34,753 nt of DNA from assembly GCA_023251755.1 (NCBI GenBank), contig JAHEYF010000031.1:1-34753 (forward strand), given 5' to 3'. Below, piece by piece: positions 23,768-31,868 of this stretch. Positions within the stretch are counted from its first letter, which is position 1, and every line of letters starts with the position of its first letter. The notes beneath the pieces are model-generated. The model saw nothing but the letters and a program-made list of their open reading frames with translations. It was not told the DNA's origin and made no database searches. The position numbers and the translations under genes are program-made. The DNA comes from Bacteroidota bacterium (GTDB lineage: Bacteria; Bacteroidota; Bacteroidia; B-17B0; Aurantibacillaceae).

Positions 23768-26665
23768 ATGCAAAAAACTAACTTGTTTCTTCCCTTGTTC
23801 TTGTGCGGTAGTGTTTTATTCGCGCAAGAAAAAACAAAACCGGAAAAAAGCCCCGAAAAAACAATGAGCCAGACTATCGTTTCGGTTCCGGCAGCGGGTA
23901 CAGCCAAACTACTTGAAACAGTAACAAAAAAAGGCAATGAATTAGTCATTCCCTATAAAAAATACCAGTTGCCCAACGGACTTACTATCGTTGTTCACGA
24001 AGACCATTCTGATCCGGTGGCTTATGTGGATGTTACTTATCACGTAGGTTCGGCCCGCGAGCAGGAAGGAAGAAGTGGTTTCGCACATTTTTTTGAACAC
24101 ATGATGTTTCAGGGTTCAAAACACGTGGCCGATGAAATGCACTTTAAAGTAGTGACCGAAGCCGGTGGAACATTAAACGGAACCACCAATACCGACCGCA
24201 CCAATTATTTTGAAACAGCCCCTTCCAATCAGTTGGAAACAATGATATGGCTGGAAGCCGACCGTATGGGCTTTTTATTGGATTCAGTTACACAGGCCAA
24301 ATTCGAAATACAACGCGCCACGGTTAAAAATGAACGCGGACAGCGCTACGACAACGCTCCTTATGGGGTGGTAGGCGAAAAAACAGGAGAAGCTTTGTAT
24401 CCGCAAGGGCATCCTTACAGCTGGACAACCATTGGTTATATTGAAGATCTGAACCGCGTAGATGTAAACGACCTTAAACGGTTTTACATGCGCTGGTATG
24501 GTTGCAACAACGCTACTTTAACTGTTGCAGGCGATGTAAACACCGATCAGGTGGTTAAATTAGCCGAAAAATATTTTGGCTCTATACCACGCGGCCCCGA
24601 AGTTAAGCCGCAGGTAATTGCCCCGGTCAAATTAACCGAAGACCGTTACATCTCTTACGAAGACAATGTTAAATTTCCGCTGATTCAACTGGTTTGGCCT
24701 ACAGTGGGTGCTGATAACAACGATGAACCTGCCCTGGATGTATTGAGTTCAATTTTATCTGATGGAAAATCATCCCCTTTTTATACTAAACTGATTAAAG
24801 CCCAAAAAGCAATTAGTGCGAATGTATACAACTCTACCCGCGAACTGGCCGGACAGTTTGAGATAAGGGTAAGAGCCAATAAAGACGCTGCTTTGGCAGA
24901 CATGGAAAAAGAAATCCGCCAGTTGTTAACGGAGTGGGAAAGCAAAGGAATTTCGGACGACGAGATACAAAAATTTAAAGCCGGTTATCAATCCGATTTG
25001 TACAATGGCCTTACCACTGTTCAGGGCAAAGGCTCGCAATTGGCTGCGTATCAAACATACAGGGGCAATCCCAATTCATTGGGATATGATTTGAACCGCT
25101 ACATGAAAGTGACGAAGGAAGATGTGATGAGGGTATACAACACCTACATCAAAAATCAAAAAGGGGTAATTTTAAGTTGTGTCCCAAAAGGCAAATCTAA
25201 TTTAAAAGCGCATGAAGATACCTGGAAAATGTACCCGCGTAATATTCAAAAGGAATCTTCGGAATACCAAAACCTTTCTTACAATGAGCCTAAAGATAGC
25301 TTTGACAGAAGTAAAAAGCCGGTTTCAGGAGAAAATGTTGTAATAAACGTTCCTAAATACTGGACCAATAATTTTCCAAATGGAATTAAACTGATTGGTG
25401 TTAAATCGGACGATGTGCCGAAGGTAAACATACAGATCAGTTTGTCGGCCGGCCACAGGTACGAACCTGCTGATAAATCGGGACTGGCTTACCTGACAAC
25501 CGACTTAATGAACGAATCCACCCAATTGCACACGGCAGAACAAATAAGCGATATGCTGAATAAATTAGGTTCAAACATTGATGTATCGGCCAACGCCAGT
25601 GAAGTGGTGCTTTACATTACTTCGCTTAGTCAAAATGTAGACGCTACCATTAAGATAGCAGAAGAGATGTTGTTTAAACCAAAATTTGACAACGAAGAGT
25701 TTGAACGCGTAAAAAAACAATTGCAGGATTACATCACCCAGCAAAATGCGCTGCCTGTAGCCATTGCCGACAGGGCTTACAATAAATTGTTGTATGGGGA
25801 AGGCCACATCATGTCTTACCCTGTTGTGGGTACCGCCGAAACAGTAAAAAGCATCACCCTGGATGATATTAAAAAATACTATGCCGAACACTTTTCGCCT
25901 TCGGTGGCAAAAGTTGTTGTAACCGGCGATATCACCAAAGAACAGGTGCTTCCTAAGTTAGCATTTTTACAAGCCTGGAAGGACATTAAAATTGTAAAAC
26001 CAACAGAACCGGCACTTCCTAAAATTGACAAGACCCATATTTATTTTGTAGATAAAAAAGGAGCGCCTCAGTCTGAAATAAGGGCTTGTTTTATGGCTTT
26101 CCCTTACGATGTTACGGGTGAATATTACAAATCGAGCATTATGAACTTCCCCTTTGGCGGGGCCTTTAATTGCAGGGTAAACATTAACTTACGCGAGCAA
26201 CACGGTTTTACTTACGGAGCGAGGGCCGGTTTTAACGGCAATATCTTCGATGGAATGTATGCTATGTCATCAGGTGTAAGAGCCAATGCAACCGACAGCT
26301 CATTGGTTGAATTTTTAAAAGAAATGAAAAACTACGCCGATAATGGTATTACCGACGAAGAATTAAGTTTTACCAAAAACAGTATGGGCCAGGCCGATGC
26401 TTTAAAATATGAAGCTCCTCAGCAAAAAGCTGGTTTTATGAAACGTATATTGGATTACAACCTGGACGCTTCTTATGTGGATGCCCAAAATAAAATACTG
26501 AAAAGCATTACTAAGGAAGAAATTAACCAGCTGGCGAAAAAGAACCTGAAGTACAACAATATGATTATTGTAGTGGTGGGTGATAAAGAAAGCAACCTGG
26601 AAAAAGTAAAAAAATTAGGTTACGAGGTCATTGAACTGGATTTGAACTGGAACCCGGTGAAGTAA
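23768..26665 (+). CDS. Secreted two-module M16 (pitrilysin-type) metallopeptidase
   Basis: The 965-residue product has a signal peptide (LFLPLFLCGSVLFAQ) and a Lys/Pro/Glu-rich linker, then an active M16 module. The inverted zinc motif is HFFEH (His107, Glu110, His111), with a third ligand probably Glu189 in VKNER. The second module (from about 520) lacks HxxEH but has the substrate-binding RxxxxLREQHGFTYG region near 800, as is normal for the inactive half. The enzyme is probably periplasmic or outer-membrane associated and would degrade peptides inside a closed chamber. The gene is monocistronic and followed directly by a perfect 15-bp inverted repeat. Confidence 0.93.
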   Translation: MQKTNLFLPLFLCGSVLFAQEKTKPEKSPEKTMSQTIVSVPAAGTAKLLETVTKKGNELVIPYKKYQLPNGLTIVVHEDHSDPVAYVDVTYHVGSAREQEGRSGFAHFFEHMMFQGSKHVADEMHFKVVTEAGGTLNGTTNTDRTNYFETAPSNQLETMIWLEADRMGFLLDSVTQAKFEIQRATVKNERGQRYDNAPYGVVGEKTGEALYPQGHPYSWTTIGYIEDLNRVDVNDLKRFYMRWYGCNNATLTVAGDVNTDQVVKLAEKYFGSIPRGPEVKPQVIAPVKLTEDRYISYEDNVKFPLIQLVWPTVGADNNDEPALDVLSSILSDGKSSPFYTKLIKAQKAISANVYNSTRELAGQFEIRVRANKDAALADMEKEIRQLLTEWESKGISDDEIQKFKAGYQSDLYNGLTTVQGKGSQLAAYQTYRGNPNSLGYDLNRYMKVTKEDVMRVYNTYIKNQKGVILSCVPKGKSNLKAHEDTWKMYPRNIQKESSEYQNLSYNEPKDSFDRSKKPVSGENVVINVPKYWTNNFPNGIKLIGVKSDDVPKVNIQISLSAGHRYEPADKSGLAYLTTDLMNESTQLHTAEQISDMLNKLGSNIDVSANASEVVLYITSLSQNVDATIKIAEEMLFKPKFDNEEFERVKKQLQDYITQQNALPVAIADRAYNKLLYGEGHIMSYPVVGTAETVKSITLDDIKKYYAEHFSPSVAKVVVTGDITKEQVLPKLAFLQAWKDIKIVKPTEPALPKIDKTHIYFVDKKGAPQSEIRACFMAFPYDVTGEYYKSSIMNFPFGGAFNCRVNINLREQHGFTYGARAGFNGNIFDGMYAMSSGVRANATDSSLVEFLKEMKNYADNGITDEELSFTKNSMGQADALKYEAPQQKAGFMKRILDYNLDASYVDAQNKILKSITKEEINQLAKKNLKYNNMIIVVVGDKESNLEKVKKLGYEVIELDLNWNPVK

Positions 26666-26737
26666 TTACGATTGACGAATTGTAGAAATATTGAAGCCCA
26701 AAGAGGCTGAATTACTTCCACCATTCGTCAATCGTAA
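26666..26737. repeat. Perfect 15-bp inverted repeat after the M16 stop codon
   Basis: TTACGATTGACGAAT starts at the base after the stop codon and pairs perfectly with ATTCGTCAATCGTAA (26723-26737). An inner stem AGCC/GGCT (26695-26708) lies in the loop. The words match those of the array at 1422-1470 and of the dispersed element. It probably marks the 3' end of the M16 transcript. Confidence 0.75.
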
Positions 26738-26810
26738 CTCGTAAATAATCCTGATCAAGTCTCCTAAAAGACGAAAAAACCGAGGTTACTAACATTTTGT
26801 TGTTATAAAA

Positions 26811-26842
26811 TTTGTTCAGATTAAAAATCCTTATTATCTTCG
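26811..26842 (+). promoter_or_regulatory. Promoter of the rplM operon
   Basis: TTTG at 26811-26814, a 20-base spacer and TATCTTCG at 26835-26842 (one difference from TAnnTTTG). The predicted start is near 26846-26849, giving a leader of about 45 nt that opens with the palindrome CCCTTTAAAGGG (26847-26858). Confidence 0.65.
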
Positions 26843-26893
26843 CACCCCCTTTAAAGGGATAAGTGTAATTTAACGCATAAAATAAAGTAGAAA

Positions 26894-27352
26894 GTGGACG
26901 CAATTAGTTACAGAACCGTACATGCCAACAAGGCAACTGCACAAAAAAAATGGATATTAATCGACGCTGAGAACGAAGTTGTGGGTCGTTTGGCTTCAAA
27001 AGTGGCGTATATCCTGCTGGGTAAACACAAAACAGATTTTACCCCCAATGCAGACAATGGAGATAATGTAATCATTATCAATGCTGAAAAAGTACGTTTT
27101 ACCGGTAAAAAACTGGAAGAAAAAGAATATATACGTTATACCGGGTATCCGGGAGGACAACGTTTTGCAACTCCAAAAGAGCTGTTGAACCGCAAACCGA
27201 CCGAAATTTTAAAACACGCTATACACGGTATGTTGCCTAAAAATAAATTAGGTTCAAAATTAAACACCAATGTAATGATTTACGCTGGTACTGAGCACAA
27301 CCAGGAAGCACAACAACCGGTTAAAATTGATTTAAAAACTATTAAAGCTTAA
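26894..27352 (+). CDS. rplM: 50S ribosomal protein L13
   Basis: L13 is an early-assembly protein of the large subunit. The 152-residue product has the expected blocks: KKWILIDAENEVVGRLASKVA, HKTDFTPNADNGDNVIIINAEKV and HAIHGMLPKNKLG (each quoted in part). The start codon is GTG (VDAISYRTV), matching the usual N-terminus; no in-frame ATG lies nearby. It is the first gene of rplM-rpsI-rpsB-tsf, with rpsI eight bases downstream. Confidence 0.97.
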   Translation: MDAISYRTVHANKATAQKKWILIDAENEVVGRLASKVAYILLGKHKTDFTPNADNGDNVIIINAEKVRFTGKKLEEKEYIRYTGYPGGQRFATPKELLNRKPTEILKHAIHGMLPKNKLGSKLNTNVMIYAGTEHNQEAQQPVKIDLKTIKA

Positions 27353-27360
27353 TAATTTCA

Positions 27361-27747
27361 ATGGAAGTTACCAACACATCGGGACGTAGAAAAACAGCTG
27401 TAGCCCGCGTTTACTTATCAAAAGGAAATGGCACCATCACTGTTAACGGAAAAGATTTTAAATTAGTTTTCCCAACTGCAACTTTACAGTATTACGTTCA
27501 GCAATCTTTAGAGGTTGCTAAAGTCCGTAATGAATACGATGTAAAAGTAAACGTTGCAGGAGGTGGAATTACCGGACAGGCACAAGCCATCCGTCTTGGT
27601 ATTTCAAAAGCACTGATAGAATTAAATCCTGAAATTAAACCGGCTTTAAGGGCCGAAGGTTTAGTTACCCGTGATCCACGCATGGTTGAACGTAAGAAAT
27701 TCGGTCAGAAAAAAGCCCGTAAACGTTTCCAATTCAGCAAGCGTTAA
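27361..27747 (+). CDS. rpsI: 30S ribosomal protein S9
   Basis: The 128-residue product is complete, from TSGRRKTAVARVYLSKGNG to the basic C-terminal tail KKARKRFQFSKR, whose last residues contact P-site tRNA in the ribosome. It follows rplM by eight bases, the usual pairing. The start lacks a Shine-Dalgarno sequence (AATAATTTCA precedes the ATG). Confidence 0.97.
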   Translation: MEVTNTSGRRKTAVARVYLSKGNGTITVNGKDFKLVFPTATLQYYVQQSLEVAKVRNEYDVKVNVAGGGITGQAQAIRLGISKALIELNPEIKPALRAEGLVTRDPRMVERKKFGQKKARKRFQFSKR

Positions 27748-27794
27748 TCGTATTTTACAATTTATTTTTCAATTATTTCAATAATAAAGTATAA

Positions 27795-28661
27795 ATGTCA
27801 AGAACATCATTCAACGAATTATTAGAAGCAGGTGCTCACTTCGGCCACTTAAAACGCAAATGGAATCCGGCTATGGCTCCTTACATTTTTGCCGAAAAAA
27901 ACGGAATCCACATCATTGACCTGAACAAGACTGTGATGAAAATTGAAGAAGCTGCTGATGCTTTAAAACAAATTTCACGTTCCGGAAAAAAAGTATTGTT
28001 TGTTGCTACTAAAAAACAAGCGAAAGATATAGTTGCTGATAAAGTGAAAGCTGTGAACATGCCTTATGTTACAGAACGCTGGCCAGGTGGTATGCTGACC
28101 AACTTTGCAACCATCCGCAAAGCAGTACGCAAAATGGCTCAAATCGACAAAATGGGTACTGACGGGACTTTCGACAATATTTCTAAAAAAGAAAAATTGT
28201 CCATCTCCCGCGAAAGAGCAAAATTAGAAATACAATTGGGTTCAGTTGCTGATTTAACCCGCTTACCGGCTGCATTGTTTATTGTTGATATTCACAAAGA
28301 ACACATTGCCGTTGCTGAAGCACACCGTTTAAACATTCCTACATTCGCTATTGTGGATACCAATTCTGATCCAAATCAGGTTGACTTCCCAATCCCTGCG
28401 AACGACGATGCTTCTACTTCAATTTCCCACATCATTGATTTAATGACCAAAGCAATTGCCGAAGGTTTATCAGAAAGAAAAGTAGACAAAGAAACGCAAG
28501 CCGCTGAAGAAAAAGACAGTCACACGTCTAAAGAAGAAGCAGAAGAGTTGTTGAAAACAACCACCAAAGTGAAAGGTGAATTTGAAGAAGGAGAAGAAGA
28601 AGGTGCAAAAACAGGTGGAGCAGGAAAACGCCCCCGCAAAAAAGCACCGGTAAAAAAATAA
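27795..28661 (+). CDS. rpsB: 30S ribosomal protein S2 with charged C-terminal tail
   Basis: The core (about residues 1-232) is canonical S2: [39 protein letters not shown] and [19 protein letters not shown]. The last 55 residues are a low-complexity tail, first acidic ([15 protein letters not shown]) and then basic ([11 protein letters not shown]). Charged S2 tails of varied length occur in Bacteroidota. The tail is probably disordered. The gene lies 47 bases after rpsI and 24 before tsf. Confidence 0.96.
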   Translation: MSRTSFNELLEAGAHFGHLKRKWNPAMAPYIFAEKNGIHIIDLNKTVMKIEEAADALKQISRSGKKVLFVATKKQAKDIVADKVKAVNMPYVTERWPGGMLTNFATIRKAVRKMAQIDKMGTDGTFDNISKKEKLSISRERAKLEIQLGSVADLTRLPAALFIVDIHKEHIAVAEAHRLNIPTFAIVDTNSDPNQVDFPIPANDDASTSISHIIDLMTKAIAEGLSERKVDKETQAAEEKDSHTSKEEAEELLKTTTKVKGEFEEGEEEGAKTGGAGKRPRKKAPVKK

Positions 28662-28685
28662 TTTAATAATAATAGTATATATCTA

Positions 28686-29522
28686 ATGTCTGTAAAAATG
28701 GCTATTACCGCAGCTGATGTAAATAAATTACGCCAACAAACGGGTGCAGGAATGATGGATTGCAAGAAAGCGTTGGAAGAAAGCAACGGCGATTTCGAAA
28801 AAGCAGTTGATTACCTGAGAAAAAAAGGGCAAAAAGTTGCCGCTAACCGTCAGGATAGAGATGCGAAAGAAGGTTTGGTAATTGCAAAAGTTACCGCCGA
28901 CAATAAATTAGGTGCATTGGTAGTTGTGAATTGTGAAACCGACTTTGTTGCAAAAAACGATGATTTCGGAAATTTTGCCAACACAGTAGCACAAATTGCT
29001 ATCGATAAAAAACCAGCCAACCTGGATGCTTTAAAAGCATTGCCTTTTAATAACGAAATTACCATTGCCGATAAATTTATCGAACAAATTGGTAAAATCG
29101 GCGAAAAAATTGATCTTCCTTATTACCAGACTACACTTGGAGAACAGGTTATTGCATACAACCACCCTGGAAACAGACTGGCTTGCATCGTAGCTTTCAA
29201 CAAAACAGTTTCTGAAGAAGTGGCTAAAAATGTGGCCATGCAGGTTGCAGCGATGGCACCGGTAGCTTTGGATAAAGATGATGTTTCGACTGAAACTTTA
29301 GAAAGAGAACTGGAAATTGCCCGCGAACAAGTTCGTGCAGAAGGTAAGGCTGAAGATATGATTGAAAAAATCGCCCAGGGTAAAATCAATAAATTTTACA
29401 AAGAGTCTACCTTGTTGAACCAGGAATTTATAAAAGACAATAAATTAACGATACGTCAATATTTGCAGAGCGTCGACAAAGACCTCACCGTGTCTGCCTT
29501 TAAACGCTTCTCGTTAAGCTAA
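28686..29522 (+). CDS. tsf: Translation elongation factor Ts
   Basis: EF-Ts recharges EF-Tu with GTP. The 278-residue product has the N-terminal UBA-like domain (ITAADVNKLRQQTGAGMMDC, then KKALEE) and the TDFVAKNDDF motif that contacts EF-Tu, followed by the core domain. Two starts are possible: 28686 (MSVKMAIT) and 28698 (MAIT); the second matches the family start more closely. A strong hairpin terminator follows eight bases after the stop codon and closes the ribosomal operon. Confidence 0.96.
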   Translation: MSVKMAITAADVNKLRQQTGAGMMDCKKALEESNGDFEKAVDYLRKKGQKVAANRQDRDAKEGLVIAKVTADNKLGALVVVNCETDFVAKNDDFGNFANTVAQIAIDKKPANLDALKALPFNNEITIADKFIEQIGKIGEKIDLPYYQTTLGEQVIAYNHPGNRLACIVAFNKTVSEEVAKNVAMQVAAMAPVALDKDDVSTETLERELEIAREQVRAEGKAEDMIEKIAQGKINKFYKESTLLNQEFIKDNKLTIRQYLQSVDKDLTVSAFKRFSLS

Positions 29523-29529
29523 ATAATTC

Positions 29530-29557
29530 ATCCCGACTAAAAGTCGGGATTTTTTTT
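29530..29557 (+). terminator. Terminator of the rplM-rpsI-rpsB-tsf operon
   Basis: ATCCCGACT (29530-29538) and AGTCGGGAT (29542-29550) pair perfectly around a three-base loop and are followed by seven T. It is the best classical factor-independent terminator in the window. Confidence 0.92.
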
Positions 29558-29621
29558 GTAATTTTTTTTGTAATACACAACCCAACACCCTTGAATGGGA
29601 TAAAAAAAATGAACAATTGAT

Positions 29622-30329
29622 ATGAAGTATAAACGTATACTCTTAAAACTTTCTGGTGAAGCCCTGATGGGCAATAAAAAATTCGGGATTGACAACGAGC
29701 GCCTTTCGCAATATGCCCGCGAAATAAAACAAGCCGTTGACGGTGGGGTTGAGGTAGCGGTTGTGATTGGCGGCGGAAATATTTTCAGGGGTATTCAGGC
29801 CGAACAAGGTGGAATGGACCGCGTACAGGGCGATTACATGGGGATGCTGGCCACCGTTATCAACTCCATGGCTTTACAATCGGCCCTGGAAAATATCCAG
29901 GTGGAGACCCGTTTGCAAAGTGCTATTAAAATGGAACAAATATGCGAACCCTTTATCCGCCGGAAAGCCGTGAGGCATTTGGAAAAGGGCCGTGTGGTGA
30001 TTTTTGGTGCCGGTACCGGTAACCCTTATTTTACCACCGATACGGCTGCTACTTTAAGGGCCATCGAAATTGAAGCCAATGTTATATTAAAAGGAACAAG
30101 GGTAGATGGTATCTATACTGCTGATCCTGAAAAAGACCCTGCCGCTACCAAATACGAAAGCATTTCGTTTACCGAAGTATACGAAAAAGGCCTTGAAGTG
30201 ATGGATATGACTGCCTTTACCCTTTGCAAGGAAAATAACCTGCCCATCATAGTATTTGACATGAACAAACCGGGTAACCTTAAAAAAGTTTTATCGGGAG
30301 AGGCTATTGGAACTTTGGTGGAGGTGTAG
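29622..30329 (+). CDS. pyrH: UMP kinase
   Basis: PyrH phosphorylates UMP to UDP. The 235-residue product is full length with KLSGEALMG (residues 8-16), the glycine-rich [11 protein letters not shown] near 46-56, [16 protein letters not shown] and [15 protein letters not shown] in the nucleotide-binding core, and the C-terminal FDMNKPGNL block. It follows the tsf terminator by 65 bases, so it needs its own promoter, which I could not identify. frr lies 116 bases downstream, beyond an octamer element. Confidence 0.96.
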   Translation: MKYKRILLKLSGEALMGNKKFGIDNERLSQYAREIKQAVDGGVEVAVVIGGGNIFRGIQAEQGGMDRVQGDYMGMLATVINSMALQSALENIQVETRLQSAIKMEQICEPFIRRKAVRHLEKGRVVIFGAGTGNPYFTTDTAATLRAIEIEANVILKGTRVDGIYTADPEKDPAATKYESISFTEVYEKGLEVMDMTAFTLCKENNLPIIVFDMNKPGNLKKVLSGEAIGTLVEV

Positions 30330-30424
30330 AGGTTCTTTCGTTTATTTGTTCAATAGTTCAAAAACCGGAAAGTTTAACGGCAACTGAACTAATAAACGAA
30401 TGAACAAAAGAACAGAAAAACGAA
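30329..30424. repeat. Inverted octamer arrays between pyrH and frr
   Basis: Four octamers at 30329-30360 begin at the last base of the pyrH stop codon, and five inverted ones run at 30385-30424. Bases 30332-30360 and 30385-30413 match as complements at 24 of 29 positions; four of the five differences are C/T transitions. Confidence 0.75.
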
Positions 30425-30431
30425 AATTAAT

Positions 30432-30439
30432 TATCTTTA
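30432..30439 (+). promoter_or_regulatory. Putative -7 element of frr
   Basis: TATCTTTA lies six bases before the frr ATG, differing from TAnnTTTG at the last base. If used, the transcript would be nearly leaderless. No TTG is found at the -33 position. Confidence 0.3.
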
Positions 30440-30445
30440 CAGGCT

Positions 30446-31009
30446 ATGAATGAAGATGTAAAATTTATATTAGACAATGCCAAAGAGCAGATGGAAAAAG
30501 CCATCTCTTTTTTAGAAAGCGAATTGACTAAAATTCGTGCAGGCAAAGCCAATCCGGGGATGCTCGAAGGGCTTTATGTAGATTATTATGGCGCAAGAAC
30601 ACCACTTAGCCAGGTGGCCAATATCAATACACAGGATGCCCGTACCATTATTGTTCAGCCCTGGGAAAAAAGTATGTTAACCCCGATTGAAAAAGTTATT
30701 CAGGCGGCCAACCTTGGGTTCAATCCGCAAAACGATGGTATCATCATCCGTATCATGGTTCCGCCATTAACGGAGGAGCGCCGTAAAGACCTTGTTAAAA
30801 AAGCAAAACAAGAAGCTGAAGATGCTAAAGTTGGTTTACGCAGCGCCCGTAAAGAAGCGATGGAAGAGGTCAAACTCCTTCAGAAAAAAAGTCTGCCTGA
30901 AGATGAAGCAAAAGACGCCGAAACGAAAATACAGCAGCTTACCGATTCCTTTGCCGTTAAATGTGATAAGCACCTGGAACAAAAGGAAAAGGAAATACTT
31001 ACAGTATAG
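30446..31009 (+). CDS. frr: Ribosome recycling factor
   Basis: RRF splits post-termination ribosomes together with EF-G. The 187-residue product is full length, with the three-helix bundle and hinge motifs: ELTKIRAGKANPGMLEGLYVDYYG (in part), PLSQVANI, IIVQPWEKSMLTPIEKVI and PPLTEERRKDLVKKAK. It follows pyrH as in many bacteria, but the inverted octamer element and a possible near-leaderless promoter between them suggest separate control. A heptad array follows its stop codon. Confidence 0.96.
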   Translation: MNEDVKFILDNAKEQMEKAISFLESELTKIRAGKANPGMLEGLYVDYYGARTPLSQVANINTQDARTIIVQPWEKSMLTPIEKVIQAANLGFNPQNDGIIIRIMVPPLTEERRKDLVKKAKQEAEDAKVGLRSARKEAMEEVKLLQKKSLPEDEAKDAETKIQQLTDSFAVKCDKHLEQKEKEILTV

Positions 31010-31012
31010 AGA

Positions 31013-31067
31013 TTGTACCCTGTACCTTGTATATTGTATCCAGTCTGTGTACGACATACAAGGTACA
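31013..31067. repeat. Heptad array with 12-bp inverted repeat between convergent genes
   Basis: Four units of consensus TTGTACC/TTGTATN at 31013-31040 start three bases after the frr stop codon. TGTACCTTGTAT (31021-31032) pairs perfectly with ATACAAGGTACA (31056-31067). The opposing gene ends at 31077, so it may serve both genes. Confidence 0.75.
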
Positions 31068-31076
31068 ACATAATTC

Positions 31077-31724
31077 CTATTTAACCGACCAGGCATTCAT
31101 CAAAGACTTTCTAAAGCCAGGATTGACCTCCGTTAAAAAAATAAATTTTTCTTTGGAATCGATACTAAAGAACAATTCAATGTCCCATTTATCTTTGACG
31201 GATTCAAAAAACAATTTGTATTTGTGCGCGGATTTAGATTTGGCCGGACCAAATAAAGATGCAGCGCAGGAAACAGGGCTTGTCGTAAATCCTTTGCGTG
31301 TCGGGATTTTATACAACTCCGACATGGCTGATAAAAAAGCATCGCTTGGCACTCCCAGCGAATGAAGTAGTACCCCGTTTTTTGTTGGCCCGGACTGTTT
31401 AGCGGCTTTCCCTTTTTTCGGTTTAGTAGCGCTTCCAATTTGTGAATTTACTTCAAACTGAAGTCCGACTATTTTGCCTTTGTAAAGTCCTTTAGCGGTG
31501 TAGGTAGTCGTTGTGCCGGCTTTTTTTTCATCTGTAATTTTAAAAAACACATCAACAAATTCTGCCCCTGCTTTCATTTTGGACGTTATTTCTGAGAGGT
31601 TTTCATCCAACTTCAATACGTGCAACGAAGGTTTGTCTGCACCCGTTTTATTTTTTTTATAAGCAAAGGAAAAACCAATAAATCCTGTTAGTGAAATGAG
31701 CAGTGCTTTTTTTAATGTATTCAT
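31077..31724 (-). CDS. Exported protein of unknown function
   Basis: The 215-residue product starts with a signal peptide (MNTLKKALLISLTGFIGFSFA), so it is probably periplasmic or secreted. The rest is basic and probably a beta-rich fold (KMKAGAEFVDVFFKITDEKKAGTT in part). A lysine-rich loop (KPKKGKAAKQSG) lies near residue 105, and one Cys is present near 153. It has no T9SS sorting domain, no lipobox and no family I recognise. It is convergent with frr and downstream of the GH30-like gene with a 144-base gap. Confidence 0.65.
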   Translation of the reverse strand: MNTLKKALLISLTGFIGFSFAYKKNKTGADKPSLHVLKLDENLSEITSKMKAGAEFVDVFFKITDEKKAGTTTTYTAKGLYKGKIVGLQFEVNSQIGSATKPKKGKAAKQSGPTKNGVLLHSLGVPSDAFLSAMSELYKIPTRKGFTTSPVSCAASLFGPAKSKSAHKYKLFFESVKDKWDIELFFSIDSKEKFIFLTEVNPGFRKSLMNAWSVK

Positions 31725-31830
31725 TAGTTGAATGTTTTAAGTCTGTGTTTCCGAATTTTGGAAAGATAATGAATAAAAGATATTATTGCGAATAATCGCG
31801 AATACCTTTTCGAGAATTACTATCCACAAT

Positions 31831-31844
31831 GAACTAAGAACTAA
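31831..31844 (-). repeat. Short heptad repeat downstream of the GH30-like gene
   Basis: Two exact GAACTAA units (TTAGTTC on the minus strand), the same word as in the hemF array, lie 25 bases after the GH30-like stop codon. Nearby, a ten-base unit AT(T/C)GCGAATA is duplicated in tandem at 31785-31804. Confidence 0.45.
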
Positions 31845-31868
31845 TCCTGTATGTGTTTCGGGGTAGAA

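Noticed and set aside
26847..26893. Riboswitch in the rplM leader
   Set aside because: The leader is only about 45 nt and shows a single palindrome, too little for a known riboswitch class.
31027..31365. 112-codon plus-strand frame
   Set aside because: It starts inside the heptad element and runs antisense to an exported protein with a good signal peptide.
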